Shown in pieces: positions 23,228 through 36,192 of a stretch of DNA of 64,000 nucleotides (position 1 is its first letter; the number at the start of each line of letters is the position of its first letter). The stretch is taken from positions 1,340,560 through 1,404,559 of the forward strand of contig RCTD01000018.1 in assembly GCA_014898415.1 (NCBI GenBank), given 5' to 3'. The notes below the pieces were generated by a model. The model made no database searches. It saw only the letters and a program-made list of their open reading frames with translations, and was not told where the DNA came from. Source of the stretch: Stromatinia cepivora (Eukaryota; Ascomycota; Leotiomycetes; Helotiales; Sclerotiniaceae). A program made the translations under genes and the position numbers.

Positions 23228-25375
23228 CTAAGAAGCAATAGCACGTTGGCCTGCATTGCCACCACGATTGTTTTTCTTGGGTTTGGACACGGTGCTCCAG
23301 CCATCCTCTTCCATAACTGCAGTTTCAGTTGCGGCAGCAGGAGTCTGGGCTGGTGCAGTTGCATTTTGTCCACCACCATTTGTGTTTTGCCTGTAGTTTC
23401 TTCCGCCATCGTTGTGTCTTGAACCTCTTGGTGCATGGTGGCCATCACCTCTACCCCTTGGTCCTCTTGGAATGTCATCTCTGGGAGGTTTAGGCCCGGA
23501 TGATGGACGTCTCCATGCACCAGTATCGGATGGTTTTGGTCTGGCATCCCTTACAATCTCTTTTGGTTTGACAGCCTTATCGTCGACTACCTGACCATTT
23601 GCATTCTCAGTTTCAATTGTCTTTCCTTCCTTTGTCGCTTCTCCACCCTCATGTTGTATGGTTTCAACCTTCTTCTCGTTATTCTCAGCTTCCTTAGCCT
23701 TAGCAGCCTCTCTTTCCTGCTTGGCCTTTTCATCGGCATCCTTCTTCTCTTTGATTGCCTGTTGTCGCTTCTCCTCAATTTCTTTCTCCTTGGCGGCAGT
23801 ATCAATTGGACGAGCAGCTCCAAATGGGCTTGCCTTTGCATCTCCTGCAGCAGATGGGGAGGATGAGTCGGCAGGGACCTCGGAAACAGTGCGCTTTGCG
23901 AGGTTCAACCTCGGTCTACCACCAGCTGGTGCAGATGGAAGGGCAGGAGAAGCTGGTGCCTCGCTGCCTTCACGGGATGGAACGGGTGACTTTGCAGCTG
24001 GTGCAGCTGGTGGGTCCGGTCGCATCTTGCTACGCCATTGGTTGTCTTGATCGGCAGCGGTTGGGGCACGCTCGACAGCGGGTCGCTCCTGGAATTCGCG
24101 TCTAGGTGGTCTGGATCCCTCTTGCGAACCGGAGCCCTGGCCTTGAGATCTTGCTTCACCCCAAGCAGCTGGTGAAGCTTTGCGGTCTCTGAAACCTTCA
24201 GCCCTGGGTCCATCGTTGGTTCGTGGTCTGCCACCTTCTCTTGGAGCACGTTCTTGTTGTGCGAGGGGTGAAAGTGGGCCCTTTCGCTCCCAGTTCCCAA
24301 AGTCTCGAACCTTGCCATCACTTTCGGGCTCACGAGGGGCTCTACGTTCGCCGCCTTCCTCTCCAAATCGGCTGGATTGATATCCTCGATCCGAAGTGCG
24401 ACGCTCCCCTCCACGGCCTGGCAAATCCGGTAATGGTCCCTTTCTGCTCCAATCTCCAAGCTCTCGTACATCTGGACGGTCACCACGATCCTTTGCTGCA
24501 GCATATCTTAGTGAAAAGCGAAAATGCGAAGGGCATCAAACTTACGTGGATCGGCAACGCTGATTCTGATATTACGTCCTTGGAATTGAGTTCCGTTCAA
24601 AGTCAGGGCAGACTTGAGACCTTCCAAAGAGCCAAACTCTGCATATCCGAAACCCTTTGGTTTCATTTCCATTTTATCCTCGATGATGCGTACATTGATA
24701 CATTCACAGCCGACGAAGAATTCGTTAACATCGCCGATGGTGGCGTCGAATGAAAGGTTTCCAAGATGGACAGTGTAAGGTGGCTTATCGGGGAGGGGGA
24801 GTTCCTCACGAACGGAATAACCTGTTGCGAATTAGAATCATAAATTTTATTGAGAGAGAAAGGGTCGAAGGAAGGTGATGAGAAACTTACCTCCGGCATT
24901 GTTGCCATAAGTACCAGTAGTAGAGCTGTAGGTACGTCTCTCGTTGCTGCTTCCGCCATAACCAGAAGGACGCGAGTCTATTCTAGTCAGTCATCATTTA
25001 TCCTTGCACAATTGGCCATGACCAGTTTGCTCGTTTGCAATCACATACCGGCTAGGAGACGGAAATTAGCAAGGCTAGACATTGACATAGGAATGGAATG
25101 TACTTACAAACTGGCATATCCTCCATCTCATCGGCCCATGATCCTAACTCTATATGGATATCAGTATGTAAAAACTATTGTGTGAGGACGGTAGGCATTT
25201 ATACTCTCATCAGCCAAGAAGGTCCCGAGGGACATCTTCTGCTGTTCCTTCTTCTTGGGAGCTATGGCACAATCACAATTAGCTATTATATACGCAACAT
25301 CTTGGAGACCCACAGCGACAGTACTATCGTGGTTGCGATAGTCGACGGAGGGATGTGAGGGGAGCGCTTACCCAT
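23228..25375 (-). CDS. TIF3: eIF4B / Tif3 translation initiation factor
   Basis: Six coding exons: 25375-25372, 25261-25205, 25149-25108, 24977-24891, 24821-24546 and 24495-23228, for 577 residues. All are GT-AG and in phase. The N-terminus MAPKKKEQQKMSLGTFL followed by LGSWADEMEDMP is the conserved eIF4B start. An RRM lies at about residues 75-150, with RNP2-like YTVHLGNLS and RNP1-like KGFGYAEF. Next come two copies of a W-RKGPL unit (LGDWSRKGPLPDLPG and FGNWERKGPLSPL), which correspond to the repeats of yeast Tif3. A long disordered, Pro/Arg/Glu-rich region follows, with a KEKEIEEKRQQAIKEKK helix and a C-terminal EEDGWSTVSKPKK motif. eIF4B stimulates the eIF4A helicase and promotes mRNA recruitment. 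The first coding exon is only four bases (ATGG), so the start depends on that splice. Confidence 0.92.
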
Positions 25376-26062
25376 GATTGCGGCTTTTTTAGGACACTGC
25401 GCAAAAGAGTTTGCGCGTTGTCCAAGACGGAGTATTGAAGGTACTGTAAAGTCCTTCAATCGATCGTATGTATTTAACTTTAAGGTGTTCTTTAGGATAT
25501 TCGAGGCTCGTCGAATATCTTTTCGTGTTTTGGTACGAAGAGGTCGAGGTTCTTCGTGGTGGGTTTGAATCAATCCAAAATGGAAATGGAAGAATTATTA
25601 AAAGTGCGAAGTTTTACAAGGATCGCGCGAAACTAGTGGGGCAAATTCTTTCACTAGTGCTGTGTTAATGAGTTTGCATTGGAATTTTTTTGGTAGAAAA
25701 ATCGTATCTAGGTATGAAATATTTAGAAATTAAATCTCTCTTTTGAATTAAACTTAGAAAAATCCTATTTTAAATAGAACAGAATTAGATATAGTGCTAG
25801 TATATACTATACTGTTGATATAATACCCAGTCAGCTAGCATATATAAGATTCGATACCTATTGCAGGTAAAAATAAATCCCTAGGTAGGTGATATTTATT
25901 TTTCTCTTCAATACCTAGCTTGATTACCTATTTGCGTGTCAAAATGGCAATGGGTATCATGATATAAATTTCATACACTCATGTAGGTATTTAGGTATCA
26001 TTAGTCCCGATACTTAGTATATGCAGCCCAATTCTTGCTTCGTTCGGAAAATAAGAGACGAT
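25376..26062. promoter_or_regulatory. divergent intergenic region, eIF4B and glycine-rich membrane protein genes
   Basis: Contains both promoters. It has several TACCTAGGTAGG-like motifs (for example at about 25881-25889), which recur elsewhere in the window. No gene is supported. Confidence 0.4.
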
Positions 26063-26920
26063 ATGACAACTTCCGGAGAAAAGGGAGATTCTTCCTCCTC
26101 AATGGCCCCTATCAACCAATCTCAGAGCCTCAAATCGGACAATTTACCACCTGAGTTAATGGATATCATTAAGCCTGCTCTACAATTCGGTGGTCTTTCC
26201 GGTATGTTCTAGCCTCGTTTGTCTTACCTCCTGTTTGTGACATTATTTTCATCCCCTCATCCTTTGTAAATCTTTATACAATTCCCCCATCGTAATCGCC
26301 TTGTATTCATATTAGCCAGACCATCCATCCTAACCCCTGGCTAACACGCTTCCTCAGCACTTTCCGGCACCATCGTCGGTGGATTCTCTGGTATCCTCGT
26401 CTCTCGAACTCCAGTTCTCTTCGCCATCGCTAGCTCCATTCAATGGGGCGTTCTCGGCACCACCTTTTGGGGAACTCGTACCGCGCTTCTTTCCCGTTAT
26501 AGGACCGCTCCCATATACCCAACACCACAAGAGAAAGCCCTTTCTACTACCCTTTCTGCTTCTCTTGCTGGTGCTACAGGGGGTATGTTGCGTGGACCGA
26601 AGAATGTCTTGCCTGGGTTTGTCGTGTTTGCAGCTGCTGGATATGTGGGACAGAGAATCTATGATGCGATGGACGAGAGGAAGATGGAGGAAATGAGGTT
26701 GGAGGAAGGTGGAAAGAAGGGAAATGGGGAAAGTTGGATGAACTCAAAGTGGGTACCTTGGAAAAAACTGACTGATGATGAGTATGAGGGGATGTTGAAG
26801 GAAAGATTATTGAAGGTTGATGCCGAGATTGCAATTCTGGATGATAGTCTGCAGGCTTTACGAGAACAGCAAAATAATGAAGCAGGAAAGCTTGAAGCAA
26901 CAGATCGAAAGAATCCCTAA
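26063..26920 (+). CDS. small glycine-rich, probably mitochondrial or organellar membrane protein
   Basis: Exons 26063-26201 and 26358-26920 with a 156-nt GT-AG intron, 233 residues. The central part has hydrophobic segments rich in small residues: ALQFGGLSGALSGTIVGGFS, VLFAIASSIQWGVLGTTFWG, then LSASLAGATGGMLRGPKNVL and FVVFAAAGYVGQRIYDAM. The GxxxG spacing and the arrangement resemble the Tim17/Tim22-like superfamily, but I cannot place it in a named family. The charged C-terminal half (WMNSKWVPWKKLTDDEYEGML) is soluble and ends in a short coiled stretch. The start is uncertain: in-frame ATGs also occur at 26021 and 26105. It converges on RRP5 with a gap of about 270 bp. Confidence 0.7.
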
Positions 26921-27195
26921 CTTCCTGGAAGGCATACTGATCCTCTATATACATTTGAGAATAGAAATTTTTAACAATGAAAGGTTTTGGGATTCATTCA
27001 TATGCAGTCACCACCATCACTCTCTAAACATCCTGGAATAAAGCATTTGAAAATACAGCATTTAATTCATTTTAGCATATGAAATTCAATTGGCTTGATG
27101 TTACATTTGCACTAAACCATCCATTTTCTTCCCTTCCTAACCAGCATTTACTGAACAAAGCTTTTTTGGTATCTTCTCGTCACCACAATGGCTCA
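26921..27195. other. short convergent gap
   Basis: Shared 3' flank of two convergent genes; AT-rich and without other features. Confidence 0.5.
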
Positions 27196-30100
27196 TCAAT
27201 CCTGATCATCCTTCTTCTCCGACTTGCTCCTGACCCACTCCTCGGCAATGGCTCTTACTTTCTCTTGTGACTTTTTATCACCATTTGCCTCCTCCCACTC
27301 GCTCCATCTTTTGAACCACCCCTTCGCACCCTTCGGTTTCAATCCCTTGATTCGAGCCACTCGTTCAAAGACCCCCCTGACAATGGTCTTATCGCCCGCC
27401 TTGATTTCCAGATCCAAAAGCTGGCCCCAGATGTCCAATCTTTTACTCCATTTCGCTAAAACACCCTCAAAAATAGTGCGTCCACGTTCTGGAGAACCGT
27501 GTTCAGAGCGGAACTCTAGCGCTGCAAACTTAAGCGTCAAAGGAAGATGTGTGTGTGGAGGAAGCGACTGAGTTGCACGTGGAAGGAGAGCACGACCGCG
27601 ATCAGGAGATCCAAGAGTATTGAAAAGAAAGTGTGCATAATTAACCCATACGGTGGGAGATTGTGAAAACTTCTTGGTAAGAGTTTGAAAGAGTTCGTCG
27701 GCTTTCTGTAGTGTTGTTAGCGTAAGTGTTCAGGATTCCGTGACTGTTCCTTACCTCGTTTTTGCCCGACTGAATATAGATACTGGCCAATCTCTCATGA
27801 ACCTCTTGGGCATCATTGTACTGACAAGCTCGTTTAAATACCTCTTCAACAGTCTCATCGTTTCCGTATGCAATCTCCAGATTGAGAAGAGCAAGCCAAA
27901 TGTTGAGCTTCTCGGTTTCCTCACGCACATTAATAGTCTTGATGGCACGCTCGGCGATCTCTCTAGCTTTGCCTAGCTCGCTGAGTTGCATCTGGAAAGC
28001 CATATACTGGGTCCAGAGACTGGAAGAGTCTGGCTGACCCAAAAGGAGACGCTCGAAGTCACTGACAGATTGCGGTCCGTTGGCATCAAGGTCACCCGTT
28101 CTATCGATCTTAATTTCTGCCCTTCTCTTCTTCTTCTTAGGCTTCTCTTCAACGCCTTCTCCTTCCGAATCCGCGTTAGATTGATCATCTGCTTGGTCCA
28201 GGATATCAGCAGACCAGTCAAATCCACCAGCGCTAAGAGCCGGAACATCATCCCCAGCATCTGGCATTTCCTCGTCAGAATCAGAGGCTTCATCTCCATC
28301 TTCCGCAGCACTTTCAAGATCTTGCACATCATCAAAGTCAATACCGCCTTCACTTTCATCATCATTGTCATCGAGATCCATAGTATCGAGCTTGACGCCC
28401 TCCACACCGTCATCCTCACTCTCATCGTCAGAATCTTCTCCGTCCTCAAAGTGTGAAGCCTTCATGGAGAAACTGATGCGTTTCTTCTCGGGGTCCATCT
28501 TCAATACGATAGCTTTGACTTCATCGCCCTCGGAGTACAATTTTTTGACATCGTGGACACGCTTTTCAGCCATTTCACTTTGGTGACAGAGGCCACTCAC
28601 ATTTGCTGAGCCATCGACGACAATAAAGACACCAAAATCCTCAACTTTACGAATTCTTCCGGTAATAACTTGGTTCACCTGGATATCGTTGAATGTCAAA
28701 GGCGCAATGTAATCTTTGTCGATAATGGAAGGTTTAAGACTCAATTGAATGTGGTTCAAAACCTCATCAACAACTGTGACTTTGCCTTTAACTAATTGGT
28801 CGACTTGGAATTCAGATTTCCAGTCTTTGATGTAAGAATCCGAAAGGTCCGAAATTCGAACATATGCTGTCACATTACCACCCAAATTGACGAAAAGCCC
28901 CTTGTCAGCGACGTGTTTGACAAATCCACGCACAATGTCATTTACTTTCAACTGCGAGATTGATGAGATCTCTGGGTCTTGAACTGCTGCCGAGGAGTTC
29001 ATCACTCTGGATGCTCGAGTCGACAACCGTGTACGTTTATTGGGGATATCGAGATCAGTAACGCAAACCCGAACGATGTCATTCTTAGAGTACTTGGAAG
29101 GATCAGCTTCCGAATAGTCGTCGCAAAGGTCCGTAAGATTGATGGGCGCAGAGATGCTATCAGTAATTTGGACCATGACCTGTCTTTCGTTGACTCTGGT
29201 AACTTTTCCTGGTACGATCATGCCTTTGCTTAGTTTATCAAAAGTAAGGGCCTCAGAATCTTGACTAGAGCGAGCAGACAAATCTAGACGATTCGTTTCA
29301 ACATCCACGCCCTTGACGTGAACCCGAATGGCAGATCCAATGGGAAAATTTGCTTCTAGGTTCTTGAGCAATGATACGTCATCTGATACATCCAAAGTGC
29401 TGATACGGCCACGCACATTAGGAGATAGATTAACCCAAAGACAATCAGCTCCAACATTGTTGACAAATGCTAACCAAGAAGAGCCAGGCTTAATTTTGTC
29501 CAAAGATACCGGGTCCTGGGCAGCCTCAGTTTGATCACTAGGCTTAGCGGACAGCTCAAAGACCAGAGTCTTGCCAGATCTGTGACTGATAGGTAGGAAA
29601 CGATGGTTACGCGCATCATGTATCCCCAAAACGCGAACATCGATAATTTGCTTCGGGGAGAATGACTTCAGAGGTTGCTTCTTGGATTTTATCTCTGACC
29701 AAGAATCAAAAGCTTGCGACACATCAATTCGGCCTTGGATGTTGTCGGCCAGCTGTACATTTACCTGGGTATCCTTCACGGAAGATATTCTTGCTTTCGT
29801 AAGTCGGCCCAAGGTGATATCATCAATGCTCTTGATGGTTTCATCAACAGGGTTCACGGCTTCCTGATTGGTACCGGGGGCTAAAGGTTCCTGAGTTTTC
29901 TTGTCAGAAGTAGCATCAGCCATAGATAAAAGGAATCTTCGCAGTCCATTGTCGATCTTGATGACTTTAACTTCTACAGTCTGCCATCTCTTGAATCCAA
30001 AATCTGGTAAGCGAAGATTTTTTTCGGGTATCATGTTCTTGGGTAGAAGTCCGGTGAGCCCACCTCCAAACTGTACAAACACTGCAGTTAAGGTTATATT

Positions 30101-32668
30101 TTTAATGAACCCGTGCACAGTCTTGTCCTTCTTCAAATCGTCGAACAGTCTCAGTAAAATCTTGTTCTGAGCCGCTTTGACAAGTGCTGGTTTATTCGTC
30201 AAGACGATCAGACGTTTCTGCTCATATTTGTCCAATACAGCAAGATCTGTTAATACCTGGCCGACTCGAATATTCTTGAAGGAAGAACGGCTTTTATTCT
30301 CCGATCCATCGGTAAGATGACCAACAGGAAGTGTTGCCTTCAGCCCTAGTCCTTGAATTTCGACAGAAATATCGTCGTTCGACTTTTCTGTGACGAGAGC
30401 AGACACAATCTCGCCAATTTTGAGGTTCTTCAACGCATTCTGCTGTGCTAGTCCGAAGACGGAGGGATCTTTGCAGGAGACCGTTAATTTCTGAGACTCG
30501 GGATCAACCTTTAAAACATGAACGTTAACGACTTGTCCGACCTTGAAATGCTGGCTGGGATCCTGAATGTAAGCCTCGCTCATTTCGGAGACAGGCAAAA
30601 ACCCTCGAATGTTGCCGTAAAATTGAACCACCGCCCCGGTATTCATGATATTTACAATAGTACCTGGGCTTTGCATGCCAACGACGATGTTATCATACGA
30701 GGTGAAAGCAGGCGATTCGGAATTGACGAGCGTCTTCTTGAGTGTCAATCGAATCTGTCTTTTTCCAGGGTCTGTGGATAGAACACGTGCTGTGACGGAC
30801 ATGCCCTCCTTGAATTTTTTTTCCGGGTGAAGCAATTGTACATCCGCCAAGTGAGTTTCCGGCACGAGTCCAGAGATATTTTCTGCCAAATTAACTAATA
30901 GTCCACCGACACCATTTGCATTGACAATGAGCTTCTCAACCTTCCCCTTCACAACCTCGCCAACCTTCAAATCCTCAATTCGCAAATAAGGCTGCTCCAG
31001 AACACTTTTCTCCAGAGAAACGAGGTAAACACCGTCGAGGGAGTTGTAGCCAAGTACGCGACCTCGGTGGACCGACCCTACCTTATAAGGGCCTGTTGTC
31101 TCCTCCAGAGTCTCTATCTTGCCGTCTTTGACTCGAGAGATGTGGACAAAGCCAGGAATTCCCTTGACTCCCACATCCACAAAAAGACCGACTCCAGACT
31201 CGACTTTCTTGATTGTGACTTCTTCGATGATGGTAGACAAAGGCAGGGTGTCGAGTGGATCTACTTTGTTTCCCGGTTTTCCTGCTTGCTGGGGCGACAG
31301 CGATGTAACATGGTCGAGAAGAGAGATACCAAGTTTTTGAGGGTCGGAATTTGGAAAAGTGCAAATGACTCTGCCTCTGACCTTGGCACCAATCTTGAAT
31401 TTCTTCTCTAGCTCTTGGTTCATTACACCAGTGCCCGAATGCATCAAATCTGCAGTAACATCAACCATACCCATGACTTTTCCGGAAAGGCCCCTGGAGC
31501 TGACGTCAACAATCAAGATCTCGACCGCAGTGCCCGGGAGAAAAGCATCCACTGTTGGAGCATCTGTGAGGTAATTTGATTTCTTCAAATTGCCAATCTT
31601 TTGAGTGTCCGCGCATAATTTGACTGTCTTTCCGTTGGAACTGAGGCCAGTGACCATGCACAGAAACACGGCGCCTTCCTGCACATCAGCCAACACCACT
31701 TCGTGGCCAATGTCTTTTGCACCCATGAAGCCACGAATACCAGAACCTTCCAGTCCAATGTTCATGATTAACCCATGGTCTTCGACGCTTGCAACAGATG
31801 CCATTAAAGTGGTATTGGTAATGAGGTTCTGTGGAGTGACGGCATTGTTGGCATGTTGGGGTCGGAGGGATAATTCGATTCGTCTTTTGCCTTTTCCTAG
31901 TGTGGCTGTGTTTGTATCGTCGCTGGTAGAAACAACGTATGCCCTTAGATACTGTCCCATTGAAAACATCTTCTTCAAATCAATATCCTGCACCTCGAGC
32001 TCGTCCTCTGCATCATCTTCCTCGGCCGCCGCGATCGCCTCAATCCGCTCCGTAGCTTTGTCCGAAATCGAAGTAATGGGCACATATCCCGTCAAATTAT
32101 TTGGTAATGATAGAGCAATATCTGTAGCATTGATCTGTGACACTTGGCCAAGTACCAAAGAGCCTGGCACTAATCTCTGCAAATTGTGAGCAAATAGCCA
32201 GTTCTAGTATTGAGTGGTTGTAGCACATACCTTATAGCTCAGTCCTTCAATTTTGACAGTCTCTTCTTCAACTTCGGTATCTTGAGCTGTCTTTTTACCC
32301 TTGCCTTTACCCTTTCCCTTCTTCTTTACTTTTGAAGTATCTTCGCCCTCTTGAACTTCCCCATCAGGCTTGGAAGATTTGGCTCCATATTGTTCGAATA
32401 AAACGTCTCTGGTAGCATCAATCTGGATTTGTTTATGCTCCAATGGGGTCAATACACTTGCACCACCTCTTGGAAATGCAACTTCTTCCTCCCTAACTCG
32501 AGATATTTTGGTCGCTGGAGGTACTTTTGTGGTAGATGTACTTTTCCCCTCTTTCTCTTCTGCTCTTGGTCGTTTCGAAGGTCGATCATCAGATTCTGAA
32601 GCTTTTTTCGATCGCATAAATGAATCATTGGTGGGACCAGTCTTTCTTTTCTTATCAAGTGGCGCCAT
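27196..32668 (-). CDS. RRP5: Rrp5, rRNA biogenesis protein with S1 and HAT repeats
   Basis: Exons 32668-32231, 32176-27755 and 27705-27196 give 1789 residues, close to other Rrp5 proteins. The two introns are 54 and 49 nt, GT-AG and in phase 0. After a basic, Lys/Gly-rich N-terminus (about 1-145) come about a dozen S1 RNA-binding repeats. Examples are VPGSLVLGQVSQINATDIAL, VESGVGLFVDVGVKGIPGFVHIS and FVKHVADKGLFVNLGGNVTAYV. An acidic linker (EDGEDSDDESEDDGVEG) leads to C-terminal HAT/TPR helices (SVSDFERLLLGQPDSSSLW, then FLFNTLGSPDRGRAL and AKWSKRLDIWGQLLDLEIK). Rrp5 is the only trans-acting factor needed for both 18S and 5.8S/25S pre-rRNA processing; S1 repeats bind pre-rRNA and the HAT part joins the SSU processome. 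No break was seen. It shares an upstream region with the divergent Mil1-like gene. Confidence 0.96.
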
Positions 32669-33560
32669 TGTTATTAATTAAGAAGGACGGTTCGTGAATA
32701 TTAAGAAAAGAAATATTGGAGTCGCAGAAGAGCGAACGACAACTATCGTGCTTCACAACTTTTTTTTTTCCCTATCGGCATCGCGGAAAACTAAAAAGAA
32801 TTGCAGGGATTAAATTGAGTTGATCCATTATAAAGAAAGCGGGCCCATTTCGAGCTGCAAGGCTGACAAGGCTGACAAGGCTGGCTGAGGCTGGCTGAAG
32901 CTGAGCAGCTTATCTGGGTCATCAGTAGTAATCAATCTGCGTACATTTCAAAAAAGCATAAAACAAACCTAATATTCAAATTTGAATTGTTTTTATTGTG
33001 ATAATTCAAATTCATTTAATCCTTTATTTTTGAGGCTCTAACTTTGAAGTTTCCTCCTGCTGTTTTACTGCTTCGTAAATAGATTCTTTTGGCTCTGTGA
33101 CTTATAACAAGGACTCAGTCACATGGTAATTTCGTAAATTGTAACTAGGTAAAACTTTATTATGTTGTTACATCAAAACAGCCTAGTACTGGTACCAAAT
33201 ACCTAAAATCATTAGCATCCTACCTAATCAACACCCTCTAAACTCTCCAGAAAAACTCCATACTTTCACTGGTTCCTCTCCATTTTGTTCCCCATTTTCA
33301 TCATTATCTATCGCCAGTAAGGTTATTACACATTTTCCTTCAATACTTGGGACGAATTGTCAGATATCATCACGACGTATTGTAATAACGACGAAACCAA
33401 ACACCCTTGCACGGGGCAAATAAACCTTGTTATACGCGGGGCGACGGTACATGTTATTGTGATATGAGGTTTCTGAATCAACTCACTCATATAGAACACG
33501 CGCCCCTTGGAGGAAGTTAAGAATCGATCATCCGAACAGCCAGGAGAAATAAATTTTGGA
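32669..33560. promoter_or_regulatory. divergent intergenic region, RRP5 and Mil1-like genes
   Basis: About 0.9 kb holding both promoters. Near RRP5 it has a poly-T tract (32761-32770) and a compound AAGGCTGAC / AGGCTGGCTG repeat (32858-32907). The true first exon of the plus-strand gene may lie in its last 150 bases. Confidence 0.4.
32858..32907. repeat. compound AAGGCTGAC / AGGCTGGCTG short repeats
   Basis: Two 9-bp units followed by two 10-bp units of related sequence, about 190 bp upstream of the RRP5 start. Confidence 0.8.
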
Positions 33561-36192
33561 ATGCTACCCTCACGCAAACGATCAAAGCTAAATCCCCCCA
33601 AGGAGCAGTCGACGAATTCCTCAGAAGATACCATAGAACAGGGGGCTAGTCCTCCCAATCACGTTCAGCATGCCGCAGCTTTTAAGAAACAAGTAAGAAA
33701 ACCGTGCTCTTCGTTGCTGTTGAGACAAGTTTATGTCGGTGTAGTGAGGCTAACAAGATAAAGCTCGGATCGAGGGCAAGTTGGTATGGAACTTGGCCGC
33801 GTAAATCCACTGTTTCTACACATGTAGTGAGAGAGACAATTTCAGCTGATAAAACACCGAACGGGAATATGGCGACAGAAATTAGCCATTACGATCAATG
33901 GAAACCTTCATCCGTCGCATCCAGACCTCCATCAATGTACCCAGGTAAAAGCAAGCCAGCATCCGAAATAACATTGGGCGTTCCACCGGAGGAGGCTTCG
34001 AACAATGAGATAAATACCAAGAAAGATGAGAATGTACCACGGGATATTTTGAATCAAGAAACACCTCCAAAAACCCGATCCTCGAGGGAGTCAGATACAT
34101 CCAAAGAAACAAAGTCGAAAAGCTCACCGATCGCCGAAACTGCACAGCAGCCGGTCACCTCTCAGGGCTGGTTAGGCTGGTTAGGCATGCCATCGCAAAT
34201 ATCAAAAGAATCCTTTCCTGTGGTGGAAGAGCCTCAAAAGCAAAATACTGAAGAGGCCCTTACTAACGAGACAATCATACCGGAGCAGACAATTGCGAAC
34301 GAAACGACCGAGGTTCCAAAACAAAGTTTATCAGCATCGAGGTCATGGTTCAATTTATGGTCAGCCTCTCAACTTCCAGTATCTGCAGAAGGCCCAAAAG
34401 AACCAGTTTCAACACAAGTCACTGAGGCAAATCCTGTCATGACTATGAAAGATGCATCAAAAGATGCACCTAAACCTGCACCACCTACACCGAATAGATC
34501 TACAACGCAACCTGGTGGGTCTAGTTGGGCGTCGGCTTTTTGGTATTCCGACACCAGCAAAAAGGCTACAGATCCTTCCGAAAGTCGGGAAACTGGCGAG
34601 CTAGCGGTTTCGGGCGAGCAGTCTCAGAGTCAACCGTTACCAGCCGAAGCTGTTCCAGCCACTGAAATCAAGGCATCCCAAAGCGACAAACAGTCAAAAG
34701 CTGGCAAAAAGGGTCGACCGAAGTCTGTAGAGATCGAGGAAATCTCTCAAAAAACGGCAAGTGTACAACCAGATGATGCACCCAAGAAAGTCACGACCTC
34801 ACCTCAAATTCCCTCTCCGCCAAATATATTACTACCATCTGTACAAAGTACTTACCATCTGATGGAAAATCCATCAATCCTACGACAGTTAACAAGATTG
34901 ATTGTACGTGGTCGACAGAAACCCATGAAACATGTAGCTCTGGCAAAGGAAGTGCCAAAGATCAAGAATGCAGTAGCAATAGGTGTCCATGGACTGTTTC
35001 CTGCACCTCTATTGCGCAAGCTCATCGGGCAGCCCAGTGGGACTTCGATAAGATTCGCTAATCATGCAGCGGCTGCTATTAGGCGGTGGACAGATGCAAA
35101 TGGGTCTCCCGATTGTGATATAGAGAAAGTGGCACTTGATGGCGAGGGTAAAATCTTCGAGAGGGTGGATAAACTATGGAAACTGCTCGGTAATTGGACG
35201 GACCGATTGCGGCAAGCAGATTTTATAATGGTAGCTGCTCATTCACAAGGCGTGCCAGTTGCTTTGATGCTTGTAGCAAAATTGATAGAAGAGGGCATAG
35301 TATCATCAGCGAAGATCGGCGTATGTGCAATGGGTAAGTCATGGAAGAATTGCCCTCGCGTATAAAACATCTCTAACAGATTCACCAGCTGGTGTATCAT
35401 TAGGTCCTTTTGCCAGTCACCAAACTGGATACCAGGCAGCATTATTCAACGAGATGATAACAGAACTCTTCGAGTTTGCAAATTATGAAAGCGATGTTGC
35501 GAAACTTTATGAAAAGGCACTTCGACGAGTCTTGAAGTATGGAGTAAGGATAACATTTTGTGCGAGTATTGACGACCAGCTCGTATCTATTGAGGCAAGT
35601 TGAGCATATGTTCCCTTTTTGTTGCTTTCATTACTAACAGTGTACCAGTCTGCTGTCTTCTCGCCTGCAGAACATCCCTACATTTACCGAGCTGTATTTG
35701 TGGATGGACGTATACATGCTCCGGATTTTATTGCCCACTTAGTCGGCTTCGCGTTGAAATTACGCAATCTTGGTGTGTCAGATCACGGACTTATTCGTGA
35801 GCTATCGGCGCCTCTGGCTGGGAGCCTTTATACTGGCGGTGGCCACTCTCGTCTCTACGATGATGACAAAATATATGAGTAGGTCCTCTTCGTCTAATTT
35901 CGATTAACCTATATTATTAACATATATTTTCAGCATGGCAATGGATCATGCCCTTACCACTACTTCAGTTCCCGACGTCCCTCTGCATATATCCCAATAT
36001 TCTCCACCTACAAACGCAAACCCTTACGTCTTGCCCTGGATCATGCGGGGAGTTCTCGAGGAAGAATTCGTAAAAACAGAACTGCATACTGAAGCAGTAG
36101 AACTACTGAAGCAATTCGATGATTGGAAACCCAGTACTAAAGTCTTACAAGATGTGAAGTACAGATTGGAGGCCGTTAGATCTAAATTATGA
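33561..36192 (+). CDS. Mil1-like (YFL034W type) putative lipase-fold protein
   Basis: Exons 33561-33692, 33758-35333, 35380-35594, 35649-35878 and 35934-36192 give 803 residues. The third intron (35595-35648) starts with GC rather than GT (GAG|GCAAGT...CAG). The GC donor is needed to join DDQLVSIE to SAVFSPAEHPYIYRAVFVDG. The first 400 residues are Ser/Thr/Pro-rich and disordered, with two SW(L/F) units (QGWLGWLGMP, SRSWFNLWSA, GGSSWASAFWYSDTS) that may be short linear motifs. The rest is an alpha/beta-hydrolase-like region: AVAIGVHGLFPAPLLRKLIG, then the nucleophile elbow AAHSQGVPVALMLVAKL with its G-x-S-x-G-like AHSQG. Yeast Mil1 binds the AP-1 mu subunit and is a putative lipase; activity here is inferred. 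The N-terminus is uncertain, since the frame is open to 33495 without an ATG, so an extra 5' exon is possible. Confidence 0.75.

Noticed and set aside
23658..24105. Long plus-strand frames opposite the eIF4B gene
   Set aside because: They lie antisense to a recognised, well-conserved protein and arise from its biased Lys/Glu/Ala/Pro composition; no motif of their own.
33507..33560. Upstream extension of the Mil1-like protein
   Set aside because: The extension has no ATG, only a TTG, before an in-frame stop, so I used ATG 33561 and noted a possible missed exon.
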